From NCBI GenBank assembly GCA_949317995.1, contig OX439051.1:43713250-43777249 (forward strand): a DNA stretch of 64,000 bases. Reading direction: 5' to 3'. Shown here piece after piece: positions 25,981 through 37,771 of this stretch. The position numbers and the translations under genes were made by a program. The stretch is from Acholoe squamosa. Its lineage: Eukaryota; Annelida; Polychaeta; Phyllodocida; Polynoidae. The notes beneath the pieces are model-generated. The model was given only the letters and a program-made list of their open reading frames with translations, was not told the DNA's origin and did no database searches. The first letter of the stretch is position 1, and each line of letters starts with the position of its first letter.

Positions 25981-26330
25981 CAGTGCCACAAAGCTGGTAT
26001 GCTGCACGGACTCAGCGCTGGTATCAGCACCACAAAGCTGGTATGCTGCACGGACTCAGCGCTGGTATCAGCACCACAAAGCTGGTATGCTGCACGGACG
26101 CAGCGCTGGTATCAGCGCCACAATGCTGGTATGCTGCACGGACTCAGTGCTGGTATCAGCACCACAAAGCGGGTATGCTGCATGGACGCAGCGCTGGTAT
26201 CAGCACCACAATGCTGGTATGCTGCACGGACGCAGCGCTGGTATCAGCTCCACAATGCTGGTATGCTGGACGGACGCAGTGCTGGTATCAGCTCCACAAC
26301 GCTGGTATGCTGCATGGACGCAGCGCTGGT
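25981..26330 (+). repeat. 44-bp minisatellite, 8 copies
   Basis: The unit contains CACAAAGCTGGTATGCTGCA, CGGACTCAGCGCTGG and TATCAGCAC. Because 44 is not a multiple of 3 and the unit lacks stops in all forward frames, all three plus-strand frames stay open (ORFs of 157, 142 and 112 codons). That is arithmetic, not evidence of coding. Later units carry more substitutions. Confidence 0.95.
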
Positions 26331-27219
26331 GAGTTAGTTAATCACCTGAGCTGCATTCATACTGTATTATGAACTGTCAGCATGATGTTTAAATGCCCCA
26401 CGTGACTTTTAGTCTTACTTGGTATGAGTTAAAATGGTTATTGTTTCTGAGAAGTCTCACACCATGCTGAGGCATTCTATCTAAAGATGAATACAGGGGC
26501 CCTATAGGTTTAGTCAAAGAGCCCCATATTGCACACCCCCATGTAATAACCCAACCCAGTATAACTATTCCATGGTAGGTTGCAGCATCCCAAATGGCCA
26601 GATAACTAGATCGTTATTCCATGTCAAATATATATGGAATTTTCAACATATCTCACTAAAATAACATGAAATTAAAGTAAAGGTTCACTCACATTGGTCT
26701 GAGTGCGTGATCAGTGGTAGTGTGTTAAGAAATAATCTCCTGATTTGTCTCCAACTCATGCAATAACCCTAAGTTAACCCATGAGACCTATTCTCATAAA
26801 CCTCAACCATTCTACTCAATAGACCTAAAAACACATTCTATGTCAGTCTGCATCTTTAGTTGGTATCTCCAGGAGGGAATCAAGGAATGGTCATTCACTA
26901 CCTACCTTTACAGCTCAGCCATCCTAACAACAGTGCATCATACACTGAACCCAATACACTTACCTATGGCCTGTATGAGACCTGTGTATACCTTACTAGC
27001 TTTTATGAGACCCAATCTCTCCCATTTATGGCACACTGTCAGCATGTGCCACCCACACGTCCTGCCTCCCGTCACCTCCTCAGTCCTGTAATGGGTTGTA
27101 CAGTTCACCTCTCTGTCTGCCATACACTGCCTCTTACACCTGCCCCCTGGTAACCATCTACTGCCTCTTACACCTGCCCCCTGGTAACCATCTAAGGACT
27201 GCTTATACATCACTCTAAC
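26331..27219. other. Non-coding sequence with a small duplication
   Basis: A 35-bp block (CTGCCTCTTACACCTGCCCC, CTGGTAACCATCTA) is tandemly duplicated at about 27125-27194. No gene was recognised. Confidence 0.55.
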
Positions 27220-27420
27220 ACACTCTAAGAAATAACTGTTGAATCTACAAGGGATCCTTGTAAAAACTGTACAATGAACCACCGTTATTACGCAACAGTG
27301 AGTCAGTGTAGAATCTCCAGGTGGCAGTGTAGTGGAACAAGGAATCTCTGTGAAAACGATGTGAAAATAACAAAGGATGTCTGGCAACTTCGGGATGAGG
27401 AATCCTTCATATTTTACAGT
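27220..27420 (+). repeat. Dispersed repeat family A, copy 4
   Basis: Starts ACACTCTAAGAAATAACTG and continues through GTTGAATCTAC, GGATCCTTGTAAAAACTG, GGAACAAGGAATCTCTGTGA and CTGGCAACTTCGGGATGAGG. The 189-codon ORF starting at 27274 runs from this repeat into the minisatellite below and is not considered a gene. Confidence 0.8.
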
Positions 27421-27511
27421 GCATGTTTATTGGCCATCGTGATGCACAATTTAAGTGCCGGCGGAACTGCAAACCAGCACTTCATACCAACTCTTAAGGG
27501 TCAATCTAATG

Positions 27512-27745
27512 TGACTGATTCGGAGAATGTCTGTGTGTTTGGGGTCATGATGACTGATTCGGAGAATGTCTGTGTGTTTGGGGTCATGATGACTGATTCG
27601 GAGAATGTCTGTGTGTTTGGGGTCATGATGACTGATTCGGAGAATGTCTGTGTGTTTGGGGTCATGATGACTGATTCGGAGAATGTCTGTGTGTTTGGGG
27701 TCATGATGACTGATTCGGAGAATGTCTGTGTGTTTGGGGTCATGA
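27512..27745. repeat. 39-bp minisatellite, 6 near-perfect copies
   Basis: The unit (TGACTGATTCGGAGAATGTC, TGTGTGTTTGGGGTCATGA) repeats every 39 bp almost without change. The length is a multiple of 3 and the unit is open on both strands, so it reads as a 13-residue repeat MTDSENVCVFGVM forward and MTPNTQTFSESVI in reverse. There is no evidence that either is translated. Confidence 0.95.
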
Positions 27746-28270
27746 TGCCTTCCATCTCAGGCTTTCTCCCACAAAGGTTATCAAGCTCTCCCTTTGCCAA
27801 TGTTAAAGTCCGGGAAGTAGCAGCATACATGATCTGGGGCTAGACTTTTGATGCACTTTCAATTGGCACAGCAATACACACTTCATACTTTGTTACTTCA
27901 CTTAAAGATTGTAGGTAAGGACAGCTATACAGCTGGTGCAACATGGTTCTTTTCTGCTCTCTAGAGCAGGATAGCACCAGGTTTCACCATTGTCAGTGGG
28001 TCTAACAGGCCTTATCACTCCAGGCACAATGTACACTTTTAAAGTCAAGTTTGATGCCTCGGCTCATGGATCTGTATCAGGTGTCTATTTTGTATTGTGC
28101 ACAGATCATAATGCATGGATGTATTACTGGCATATTATAGTTAGCACAATGTGGTTCTCAAAGGGTTAATCCTTTAATGCACCTTCTTCAACTTTCTACA
28201 ATGTATCAAACATATATAAGATGAGATTGGTACAGTCCTGCAGCACACTGACCCATCTGTGCTGCAGTCG
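27746..28270. other. Non-coding sequence
   Basis: Nothing structured was recognised. Confidence 0.5.
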
Positions 28271-28470
28271 TGTATTATAATTACAAATGATCCTTAATTA
28301 TTTAAACAATACATCCTTCTCCTCACCGTCCCTCCTGCCCCCTGTGCATGTCTGTAGCAGTAATCAGGCAGATTAATGACAGGGTTAACCACCCTTTATC
28401 TCTATAGGTGATTAATCCCTACTTAATCTGACCTGTATCAAAGCAGCCCCTGACAATCCCCTCAAACCCA
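28271..28470 (-). repeat. Dispersed repeat, inverted partner of 20942-21162
   Basis: See 20942-21162. The complement carries the same block order. Confidence 0.85.
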
Positions 28471-28489
28471 CCCTGTGATCCCACTACCC

Positions 28490-28675
28490 TCACCTTAAAA
28501 GAAAACTGTTGAATCTACCTCATAAAAACTGAACATTGAACCATCATTATTGTATTGCAGTGAACCAGTGTACTTTTACAAGAAGCCCCAGGAAACAGCA
28601 TGATAATACAAGGAATCTCTGAGAAAATAAGGACAGATCTCTGGCAACTTTGAGACAAGGAATCGCCGTTATTTA
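28490..28675 (+). repeat. Dispersed repeat family A, copy 5
   Basis: Contains AAAACTGTTGAATCTACCTC, GCAGTGAACCAGTGTACTTT, CAAGGAATCTCTGAGAAAAT and CTGGCAACTTTGAGACAAGG. It abuts the inverted dispersed repeat just upstream. Confidence 0.8.
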
Positions 28676-29157
28676 GACGTCAAGTTTTTGCCTCTCACCC
28701 TGTCTCTTCTCTGCACACTACCTTGTCTGTATGTTTACCCACATTAAGGATTCTGGATTCCATTCTATGATCTACTTGTCTTATTTCTGTACATTCCAAC
28801 ACATCTACCTGTTCATTTTCATCTGGAGCAGGAAAGCTTTTCAATTTCTTCAGCAGTCCGATGAGGGACAGTCAATCTACAGCTCGAATGGCAGCACACG
28901 TATCTGGTGGGCTAATAATGCAAATTGATATAATTGATAAATGCCCTTCTGATCTGGAGCTCTAATTTCTTGTATAGCCTCTTGCTGAAAAAATACAACT
29001 TTCACACACCCCACATGCTGCTTATACTGTATAACACCCTAAAATTCACTTTTGGAATTCAATTCATATGTTAACTCTGAGATCAAAAGGGTTTTAACCT
29101 GATGTACATGGTAAAAGATTTTTCTCCCCCTTCATACTGAATAAAGGCAGCATTATA
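28676..29157. other. Non-coding sequence
   Basis: A 65-codon ORF with no recognisable motif, otherwise AT-rich sequence. Confidence 0.45.
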
Positions 29158-29340
29158 TTACTCCCTGCTCAAAAATAAACCTCCTCAAAATACCAATGAA
29201 ATATTTTGGTTCTACCATCCATGCTACACTTAATTTTGAGGGACATTTGAGGGTTTATATGGTATGAAAAGTTTGTGGCCGCACCCATTATCTTTTAGTC
29301 CTGGCCCTATATTGGCATACACATTTTGAGCAGGGAGTAA
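29158..29340. mobile_element. MITE of the GTGTTACTCCCTGCTCAAAA family, unit 1
   Basis: Bounded by TTACTCCCTGCTCAAAA (29158-29174) and its exact complement TTTTGAGCAGGGAGTAA (29324-29340). No ORF, 183 bp. Confidence 0.85.
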
Positions 29341-29472
29341 CATATAACATTTTGGTTAATGAATCAAATTTGCTTTGCATAGTGTATTGGCACCTCCTAA
29401 TTAATTATGAACAAAAAGTGGTCCCGTATCGACTCGTTGTGCCGTTTGTAGACCATAAAATATGATCGGGTG

Positions 29473-30401
29473 TTACTGTCTGCTCAAAATTCTAAGTTCT
29501 TTGGCACTAAACCAGATGACATCTCTGTTATCCCTCGCACAGCGCATCAATATGGGTCTTTTCGAATCACAACAAGGACACTTCCGGTTATTGTTTGATG
29601 CATTTTTTGTCCAATTTTACCGGCAATTGTTTTTCCTACAGCTAAAAAAGGTGAGGGATCAGCCAAAATTTCACAGTAATAAGATGTATGAAGGTCTAGG
29701 GCACATGCGGATGTACTTTGTTTGGGTCCAAATGCTTTTATTTTGACTAAAACCGATGTTGTCCATCAGCGAGTGGTGGAATTTTGCCACTATTTCTAAA
29801 TGGCTGGGCATTATATGGGGTTGAAGCATGTCAACTGCCCAGGCCCTATATGTGTTACTCCCTGCTCAAAAATAGATTCTGCCGTTAAAACTCTCTTTCC
29901 TGTCCCTCAGTTATCAAAATGTGTACATATGATATCCTGATGATAGATTATACACTCCTGCATCTTCCTGGAGTATTGGTTATGATCCCAATACTTTAAG
30001 TGTCTGCTTGAGTGTGGAAATTCCAAAATTTTGCATTGGACCCAAAGATTTATCCCACTTTTTCACATCTCATGTCCCTATTATTATAAAGATTACTGTT
30101 TTTTGTGGCTTTTATGATAGATGCACCTCTCATTTATTCAAAAAGATGTGTTACATGTTACCTACATGTAGTTTTTTAGCCCCACTAACCCAATCAATGG
30201 TGGAATTTGAATTTTGAGCAGAGAGTAACACCTGATAGGAAAATGTTGTAATTTTTTCGATGAAAATATCCATCAAACTCCACCTACTACTGTTTCATTT
30301 GCTTGTTATGGAGTCCCCCTAACCTATCTATGTAGATTTGTGTACATAATTTGCACTTTGTGCTATTTGGGGGGGTGAAATTCATTTTGAGCAGGGAGTG
30401 A
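29473..30401. mobile_element. MITE of the same family, outer unit 2 with an insertion
   Basis: The left end is degenerate (TTACTGTCTGCTCAAAA, 29473-29489) and the right end is TTTTGAGCAGGGAGTGA (30385-30401). A second, complete unit (29855-30228) sits inside, so the outer one appears to have been a target for its own family. A 94-codon ORF and a 69-codon ORF inside have no transposase-like motif. Confidence 0.65.
29855..30228. mobile_element. MITE of the same family, nested unit 3
   Basis: TTACTCCCTGCTCAAAA (29855-29871) and TTTTGAGCAGAGAGTAA (30212-30228) bound a 374-bp segment lying within unit 2. Confidence 0.75.
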
Positions 30402-30405
30402 CGTG

Positions 30406-30761
30406 TTACTCCCTGCTCAAAAAAGTCAAATTGTGGTCCAACTTGTGACCAGTTCTATCACAACTGCTAGACATGGAACAGATAGTAGTTGCATATTAAA
30501 GTATACATATTGAAGCTATATAGATGAATTTTGGTGATTATTTGACAAATCTTGACAAAGCTGGAGGAAAATTGGGGTTTTAGAAAAGAATTCTCAGAAA
30601 ATCCATCAATGACAAAAGTTCAATATCCGATATCTCGGAAAGTTTTTTTTTTTAAGTCATTATACATACTTAATAGTAGATGTTGTAAATGGGTTTAGGA
30701 GTCATTAGGATATAGTTAAGAGGTATGTCTAGTTGGTCTCTGAATTTCGAGCAGGGAGTAA
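30406..30761. mobile_element. MITE of the same family, unit 4
   Basis: Starts only a few bases after unit 2 ends, with TTACTCCCTGCTCAAAA (30406-30422), and closes with TTTCGAGCAGGGAGTAA (30745-30761). The back-to-back arrangement puts two inverted ends next to each other at 30385-30422. Confidence 0.8.
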
Positions 30762-30952
30762 CACAAATTACAAGAGATTATCTTTGAACATGTATAAAAA
30801 CGGACCTGCTAGGAGTTGCTTTAACTTATTTTGAGTTTCACTGTTTTTGCTTTGTCAGGGCCAAAAGTGCCAATTTAAAAAATTTGGCATATATATATCA
30901 ATTCATATCAGTGGAATGATTTCCTCCATTCTACAGTTCTAAAGTGCAGGTG

Positions 30953-32177
30953 TATATGGGTCAATCCACTGAAAGTGGGCACTCAGAATTAGATCATGAA
31001 ACTTAATTTTATTGATAGCCCTATATCTTGGCTCTTTGGAAAGATTCATTCAAGTCACTAACTCCCAAGCGGTCAGTTTTTTTTTGCAGATATTCAATAT
31101 TATGAAAATGTAATGGGTATGAGCAAAATGAATTCTTCTCTAAATCACAGAAATATTTGTCAGAACTACATGATTCTCAGTTAGTATATTTGACAAAAGG
31201 TCCCAAAGAAAAACTATGAAGAAAAAAAGCAAAAAAATTATATTGACAATACATAAGGAAATAATATGAATGTAATAGCCATGAGCGTAATGACCATGAG
31301 CAAAACAACTTTTCCAGGCTTCAGACAGCCACTCAGTAATATAACCTCAACCAGCATTGATCTAAATAATGGAAATAGTTTAAGAATACAATAGGATGCA
31401 TTTGGAATGCATCCAGCCTGCCAACATTCTTGCACTGCATTTTAATCACGCCAATTACGCTCATGCCCATTACGCTCATGCCCATTACACTCACGCCCAT
31501 TATATCTTTTAGTTGACCTCTCTGTTTGGCATAACCAACGCATGTAGAGACTCCATTATCTTTTTAAAATGACTTATTAAATATAGATCTTCCTGTTAGG
31601 CTGGTTGAAAGAAAGAAAACTTTGATAGTATTTGTCCTGGATGCAGAAATATGAATGTAATGGGCGTGAGCAAATTGGACTTGAAAATACTTGAATATGT
31701 ATTGCATAGTCATGCCTGCAAGTAGACCCTAAGCTTCTGTACCAGTAACACCCCTATGAGAACCCTAATCTTGGTGGGAAATAAGAAGATTGAGGATAGT
31801 GTTTTAGTAGGCATACCAGTGTACTTTTATTTTGATCACGTTTGGTTAGAAAAATGAACAGGGGAAAAAGAATGCCAACCAGAGCACCTCCAAACTATCA
31901 GTCTGTTGCTGTTTGGCTTGATGGTATAGAGCCTGGAGTGAGGTGGAAATTGAAAAAAGGCAATTTTTGGCAATTTTTCAACTTTGGGCCACTATATCTG
32001 AAGAAATAGCAGGCCGACATACATAAGTTTGCCCTTCTTTTGAAGCCCAAGGTGTTTTCTTTCAAATGAAACAAGAAATAAGAAGATTTGTTAAATACTT
32101 TTTATTCTATAACTCCCTGTATCCAAAAAAGACCAAAAAACACCCAGGTGCCCACTTTCAGTCGACTGACCCATATA
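30953..32177. mobile_element. 1.2-kb terminal-inverted-repeat element
   Basis: The left end TATATGGGTCAATCCACTGA, continuing AAGTGGGCAC (30953-30982), is complementary to the right end GTGCCCACTTTCAGTCGACT, continuing GACCCATATA (32148-32177), with about three mismatches. The outermost TA on each side would fit a TA target duplication, as in Tc1/mariner-like elements, but this is weak. Inside, GTAATGGGCATGAGC-like motifs occur in both orientations. No transposase ORF is visible, so it is non-autonomous. Confidence 0.75.
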
Positions 32178-32802
32178 TGATAAGATGAATGTAAATAAAG
32201 TAAAATTTCCATTACACATATCTCACATTCTATCTCCGAATACTCCCTATATGCCAATCTGGGCGACAAAATCTGTCAATAAGGCCATATCTAGAGAAGC
32301 AGGCCTTATTCCACCTCAGTGAGTCTGGTGCTCAGGGGGGGGGTGGAGGATGATTTTCACATCCGGTGTGTAAATAAGCCAGGCAGTAGAGAGCCAGCAT
32401 TGTGTGTAAAGGGGCACAGAGGGCACAATTCTCCTACTAGCTGATGCTACGGTGCTCACTGCCAGCATGGGGAGCCAACTGTCAAAAATGATTAGAATCA
32501 CAGTGTCAGATACTTTGATTTGAAAACAATAACAATTCATGACTGATGTGAAGTGTAAAATATACAGAAGTGCTACAATAGGAGCCTCTGAAGTTTGCAG
32601 TTGCAGATGGTTGCTGACCCTTGAAATAATACAACAGTATATATAATTGAAATATTGAACTAACAGATTTGGATTGACCATTACCCCTGTCCTTAATGAT
32701 AAGGCTGGTGTTTATTCGATCTCTACATTTTAATGCTTAAAAGTGTTTCATGGCCCCCATACCTAACACCTGATTGGAACTTATTCAAAACCCTACACTT
32801 AA

Positions 32803-32937
32803 CCCTTCAAGGGCCACTGATGCAGGAGTGCATAATGCCCATTTGTCATGAGTCGCGCTGGTGAGTAGTCTCACCAGCACCTCATTGGGACGACCAATGG
32901 GCATGATGCAATAATGCATCAGCAGCCTTTAAAGGTT
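32803..32937. mobile_element. Palindromic MITE-like element, copy 2
   Basis: The left CAAGGGCCACTGATGCAGG-GTGCATAATGCCC pairs with the right GGGCATGATGCAATAATGCA, then TCAGCAGCCTTTAAAGG. An inner hairpin joins GCTGGTGAG and CTCACCAGC. It is about 100 bp shorter than the copy at 19010. Confidence 0.8.
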
Positions 32938-34949
32938 AAACCCATGTAGCAAGCCCAGTTGGGGCCAAAGTGGGCAGAATTCAGTACATGGGCTTAGTTT
33001 GGGCAAATGCTGGTTTTCCAGTCTAGGCCACAGTGGGCAACCCTACTTGAGCCTGTTGGGCTCTCAATGGGTTTTGTCCTCAACCAATGGTGTGTGCCAC
33101 ATTATGCTCCCTGACTCAGGCATATATCAGTTTCGAAATGGGCAACCACAGTGGGCACAGGTTGGGTTGAAAATGGGCATCCCAAAATTGGTAGTAAAGA
33201 TCAATTCTAAGACAAGTTATCCAATATGGGTTTGGATAGGGCAAACTCACCTTTGGCTTTTGTGATTTGACACCAGATGGCCAATCTATCCCATATACAC
33301 CTTTATTCCCCATACAGAATTGATTCTCTCAAAATAGAACAAATGAAGTATGTTACTCAATTAGACATTGAGTAACATAGTGGTTGCATGCTGAATACAA
33401 GCACTATGAGCTAAAAGCTCTGCTCCTTCATGGTGCATCTATGAAGAGAGGCACTAAAGAAGGTCAGGATTTTACTAGACTCAAAGTCACTTTTCTTAGA
33501 CTATTGAGTGCAAATTGATGTATGTACTCTACCAATGCAATGGAATAGATCCAGTATCCAGGGTATTGGTATACTTGGTAAGGCGGGGGAGAGTCATATT
33601 GAATAATTCAATAAATTCTTCTGAATTTTCATTAAAAAGTATGGCATCCCAGTTTGGGCCACATCAGAAATGTTGAATTCAATCTGAGCCCTTCATTAGC
33701 CTACCTTGAAACTGATCTGTGCCTAATTTGGTTTGCCCAGTGTTGCCCAGACACTTTGCTGAGGACAAAACCATTGGTAAGCCCTGTTCGGCCCACATTG
33801 AGCACCCACTGTAAGCCATACTAGGGCCAGACATGTTTTGATACCTGGGAACATGATTTTGGTAATTATTTTTTTCAGGATGAACCCATACTTTACCTTC
33901 GCTTCTAAAAAGAGGAAAAACAAGGAGGCAGGACTGACTGAAAGCATAGTAATGCCTGGCGCTATTTACTCACTTAACATCCTGCCACATCTAACTTGAG
34001 TCAATCTGAATTCACTTTAAAAAAAAGATGACATAAATTATAGCCCCAGGTAAATGTCAGCCCCACTAATTGGACCATAATATATAAATTGTGGCTTTTA
34101 CCATTTATTAATGTATGCGCTTGCTGTTTATGACTTAAAGCTTGACAAAGTGGGAGAGATGCAAAACTAATTAGACACATTTATGGCCTATATTTCAGGG
34201 CATTCAGAATGAGGAATGAGGAGGTGATGAAAGATAGGTAATTTAATATCTCATCTTCCATCTCCAGTATTAGGATCATCCATAGATAATCAAGAGGAAG
34301 TGTCATATAAATGAGTTCAGATCTAGGTATGTGATATGAAGTTCAAATGTTCTTGAGGAACAATTACTCTGATTACAGATAGTGAAGAGTTGCAAGATTT
34401 TTATACTCTGGTTACCATGGTTACTTGTATGTGCTGGCTTCATTTATATATCTATTTGTCCTACAGGCAAGTGCAACAAAAACAATAATACACACTTTCC
34501 CCACCCCCAGACATGGAGCTCAGGAGGTGCTTCATTACCTGTATTAAACAAGTTCACAAGTGAACACAAAAAACAAAACAAAAATCACATGGAGGCGTAG
34601 AAAAAAATGATGTGGTTTGTTTGACTTGCTGACTCTTTTTATACTTCATGGGAATGGAAAACCTGATTTGTAACAAAAACATGCAAGCAGGAAGTCTTCA
34701 ATGATCTGCAATAAAGATAAGGAATCCTCATTAACATGTACTGCTTCCTACGCACTCATTCATCGTACAATGGTAGGAGTGCGATGTACAGTCGTACATT
34801 GCACCAATACTATGCTGTGTCAAAAACAGCTTACTTGTGCGCAATACTATACCAGAAACCACTAGCTACACAGCGAGTCAGTCTTCAAAAGCGATGATAT
34901 ATGGCTGACAGACATGACAATAATATCCAGACAGCAGTAAGAGAAACCG

Positions 34950-35121
34950 CTGTGGTAACAATGCCATATGTAATAGGTGCTAGACATGGCATGTGGTGCA
35001 AACTAATAGCTTTGTGCAATAACATATGTAATAGGTGCTAGACATGGCATGTGGTGCAAACTAATAGCTTTGTGCAATGACATATGTAATAGGTACTAGA
35101 CATGGCATGTGGTGCAAACTA
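34950..35121 (+). repeat. 58-bp tandem repeat, three copies
   Basis: Unit ATATGTAATAGGTGCTAGAC, ATGGCATGTGGTGCAAACTA, ATAGCTTTGTGCAAT-AC. The corresponding place in U3 (near 53330) has a single diverged copy (ATGTGTAATGGGTGCTATAT), so the expansion happened in U1. It grades directly into the 50-bp array, sharing the AGCTTTGTGCA piece. Confidence 0.9.
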
Positions 35122-35776
35122 ATAGCTTTGTGCACATGAACTGCTTTACAGTATCTATCTTTGTTACAGTAAGAGCGTTGTGCACATGAACTGCCTTTCA
35201 GTATCTAGCTTTGTTACAGTAAGAGCTTTGTGCACATGAACTGCTTTACAGTATCTAGCTTTGTTACAGTAAGAGCTTTGAGCACATGAACCGCTTTACA
35301 GTATCTAGCTTTGTTACAGTAAGAGCTTTGTGCACATGAACTGCTTTACAGTATCTATCTTTGTTACAGTAAGAGCGTTGTGCACATGAACTGCCTTTCA
35401 GTATCTAGCTTTGTTACAGTAAGAGCTTTGTGCACATGAACTGCTTTACAGTATCTATCTTTGTTACAGTAAGAGCTTTGTGCACATGAACTGCCTTTCA
35501 GTATCTAGCTTTGTTACAGTAAGAGCTTTGTGCACATGAACTGCTTTACAGTATCTAGCTTTGTTACAGTAAGAGCTTTGTGCACATGAATTGCTTTACA
35601 GTATCTAGCTTTGTTACAGTAAGAGCTTTGTGCACATGAACTGCTTTACAGTATCTATCTTTGTTACAGTAAGAGCGTTGTGCACATGAACTGCCTTTCA
35701 GTATCTAGCTTTGTTACAGTAAGAGCTTTGTGCACATGAACTGCTTTACAGTATCTAGCTTTGTTACAGTAAGAGT
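35122..35776 (+). repeat. 50-bp minisatellite, about 13 copies
   Basis: Unit GAGCTTTGTGCACATGAACT, GCTTTACAGTATCTAGCTTT, GTTACAGTAA. A variant with GAGCGTTG and CTGCCTTTCA recurs at 35171, 35371 and 35671, so blocks of several units have been copied together. Confidence 0.95.
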
Positions 35777-37771
35777 CAGTAGAGCTGTTATGGCATCCAG
35801 CAAAACAAAGTCATTCAACTCAGTTGGCATTTTTTCTCTCTAGAATATTAATCACTGAGCATTTATTCATAATTACCATTGCGATTCCTGCATTATTTAC
35901 AGCCAATCTTCCACGCACAGTATAAATTCCATGCTATTCAATGCAGAGCTGGATTCAGGTACTCATTCAGCGCCCCTTAACAGGACACCGCACTCAGCAC
36001 CTATCCCTGCATGTCACTCCCCTATTACCTGAATCTGCCCCCTCCTGCCTTGTGACATGGTTCCAGTATTTCCCACCAGGGTACTCTCTGTGTCTCCTAG
36101 TCCCCTTGGTGCAATTCATGCCCCTTTTGTTGCCATGACCACCTGCCATGGGAAACAAATAGGCAGGCATCAGTCATAAGTGACCTTGTGTCTCCTTCCC
36201 TCTGCGTGTGGGTGCGTTTGGCATCGGGTGACTAGATTATTCTGACTTTCTGTCTCTCTGGTGCCATATCGTATACCCACGATCAAATGAAAAACAAGAT
36301 GCAGGGGTGTAAAGGCATTTATGTAAAATGACAGATAGATGAAGAAGTAAATGATGAAAACAGATCAACAACAATCCAGGGGCTTAGGAAGCGAAAGAAC
36401 TTAGGGAGTGGGCAGGGGCCTCAGTTGGGGGCACTGACCTTTTATATGGGCTTATATGGGGTACCCTCCCACTATTGCTGCTTCCCCCTCCCTACCTTTT
36501 ATCTACGCCCCTGACATCATGGGTCTTGTTTGTATCACTGGATACTGCCTCACCTGTACAAGACCACCTTTATCTGACATATGATTACTTGTCTCACACA
36601 CATAGGGATCCAATCCATCAGGTTAAACCCATACCCTGTCAGTATGACTGTGTCATTGTCATCCGCCATCTGCCGGTCTTTATCTGGTCAGGTTCCATTT
36701 GTCAGTCAGATCTCCTTATCCCTATAAGTAGAAGTCTTTGTGATACAGGACCTGAGGTAGGGATGCGTGTGACAAGATGATTCATCAGGACCTGATCTTG
36801 ATATTAAACAGGCCTTAAATTCCACCCACATACTGGAAATCTGGTGTTGCTCATTGTAATGCATCGGGCAGGTGTCCATTTGATTGACACTTAGAGAGCC
36901 TATGATTTGTTTTGCATTACACCTTTCTGTGTTAGGAATAGAATCTGACTATATTGATAAATGGTTGGGTACTTCAAATGAAGAATATCTTACCAAGTCA
37001 ATATCCAGCTCATTTATACCAATACTAATATACCCATCTCAAAGATATATTTGTAAATATGCATACAGTGTTCCTTACAGTAATTAGTTTCCCTCATATA
37101 TACCCATCATTAGGACAATAGGGTATTTTGATTACCCACCCACATATGGTAGTAGGGCCCTGTTAAAGTTGATATAAGAAAGGTAAAACTAGGAACTCAG
37201 CCTCTCTGTGTAGGTGCCAGAAGCACGGAAGCTCCTCGGGGAATGCGCTCGTACCCCTTAGATGTGGCACAGGCACAGGGTATTCTCTAAGGTATAGATT
37301 GTATGCATCTGCCTGCTAACCTATCAATCAGGCAATCTTCCCTTTGAGTTACCCTATACTTAAAATGTAAACCTTTTAGCCATGTTCACCCTGGCACATT
37401 ACCTTATGTTGGAGACTTTTATCTAAAACAGTTTTGTTTTTGGTCAAGATGAAGCAGATTGCCTGCAGCTGTCCAGTATCAACTACATGCCATTAATGAT
37501 ATCGGATGTATTTTTCTTAAAGTCAGCCACAAGGAATTGTTGTAAGAGTATGATAATTGTTCTGCAAAATAATCAAATTTGAGTTCTCCCATATTGTCAT
37601 GGTTAAATCTTCTTTATACAGAAGAAGCAGTTTCTGATTGAATTGATAAAGCAGTAATAACACTTACTTCAACATTTGATGTGATCTAATGACATAATTT
37701 CTCCATACTTAGTCTCATCATGAAATACTTTTCTGACAATTTCTAATTGTGTTTCTACTTTATCTTTGCAG

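Noticed and set aside
25859..26372. ORFs of 157, 142 and 112 codons
   Set aside because: All arise from a stop-free 44-bp minisatellite read in three frames.
27501..27843. 189-codon plus ORF and 109-codon minus ORF
   Set aside because: Produced by a 39-bp minisatellite open on both strands and joined to dispersed repeat sequence. No domain or splice context.
36475..36780. 101-codon ORF
   Set aside because: The paralogous sequences in U2 and U3 do not keep the frame.
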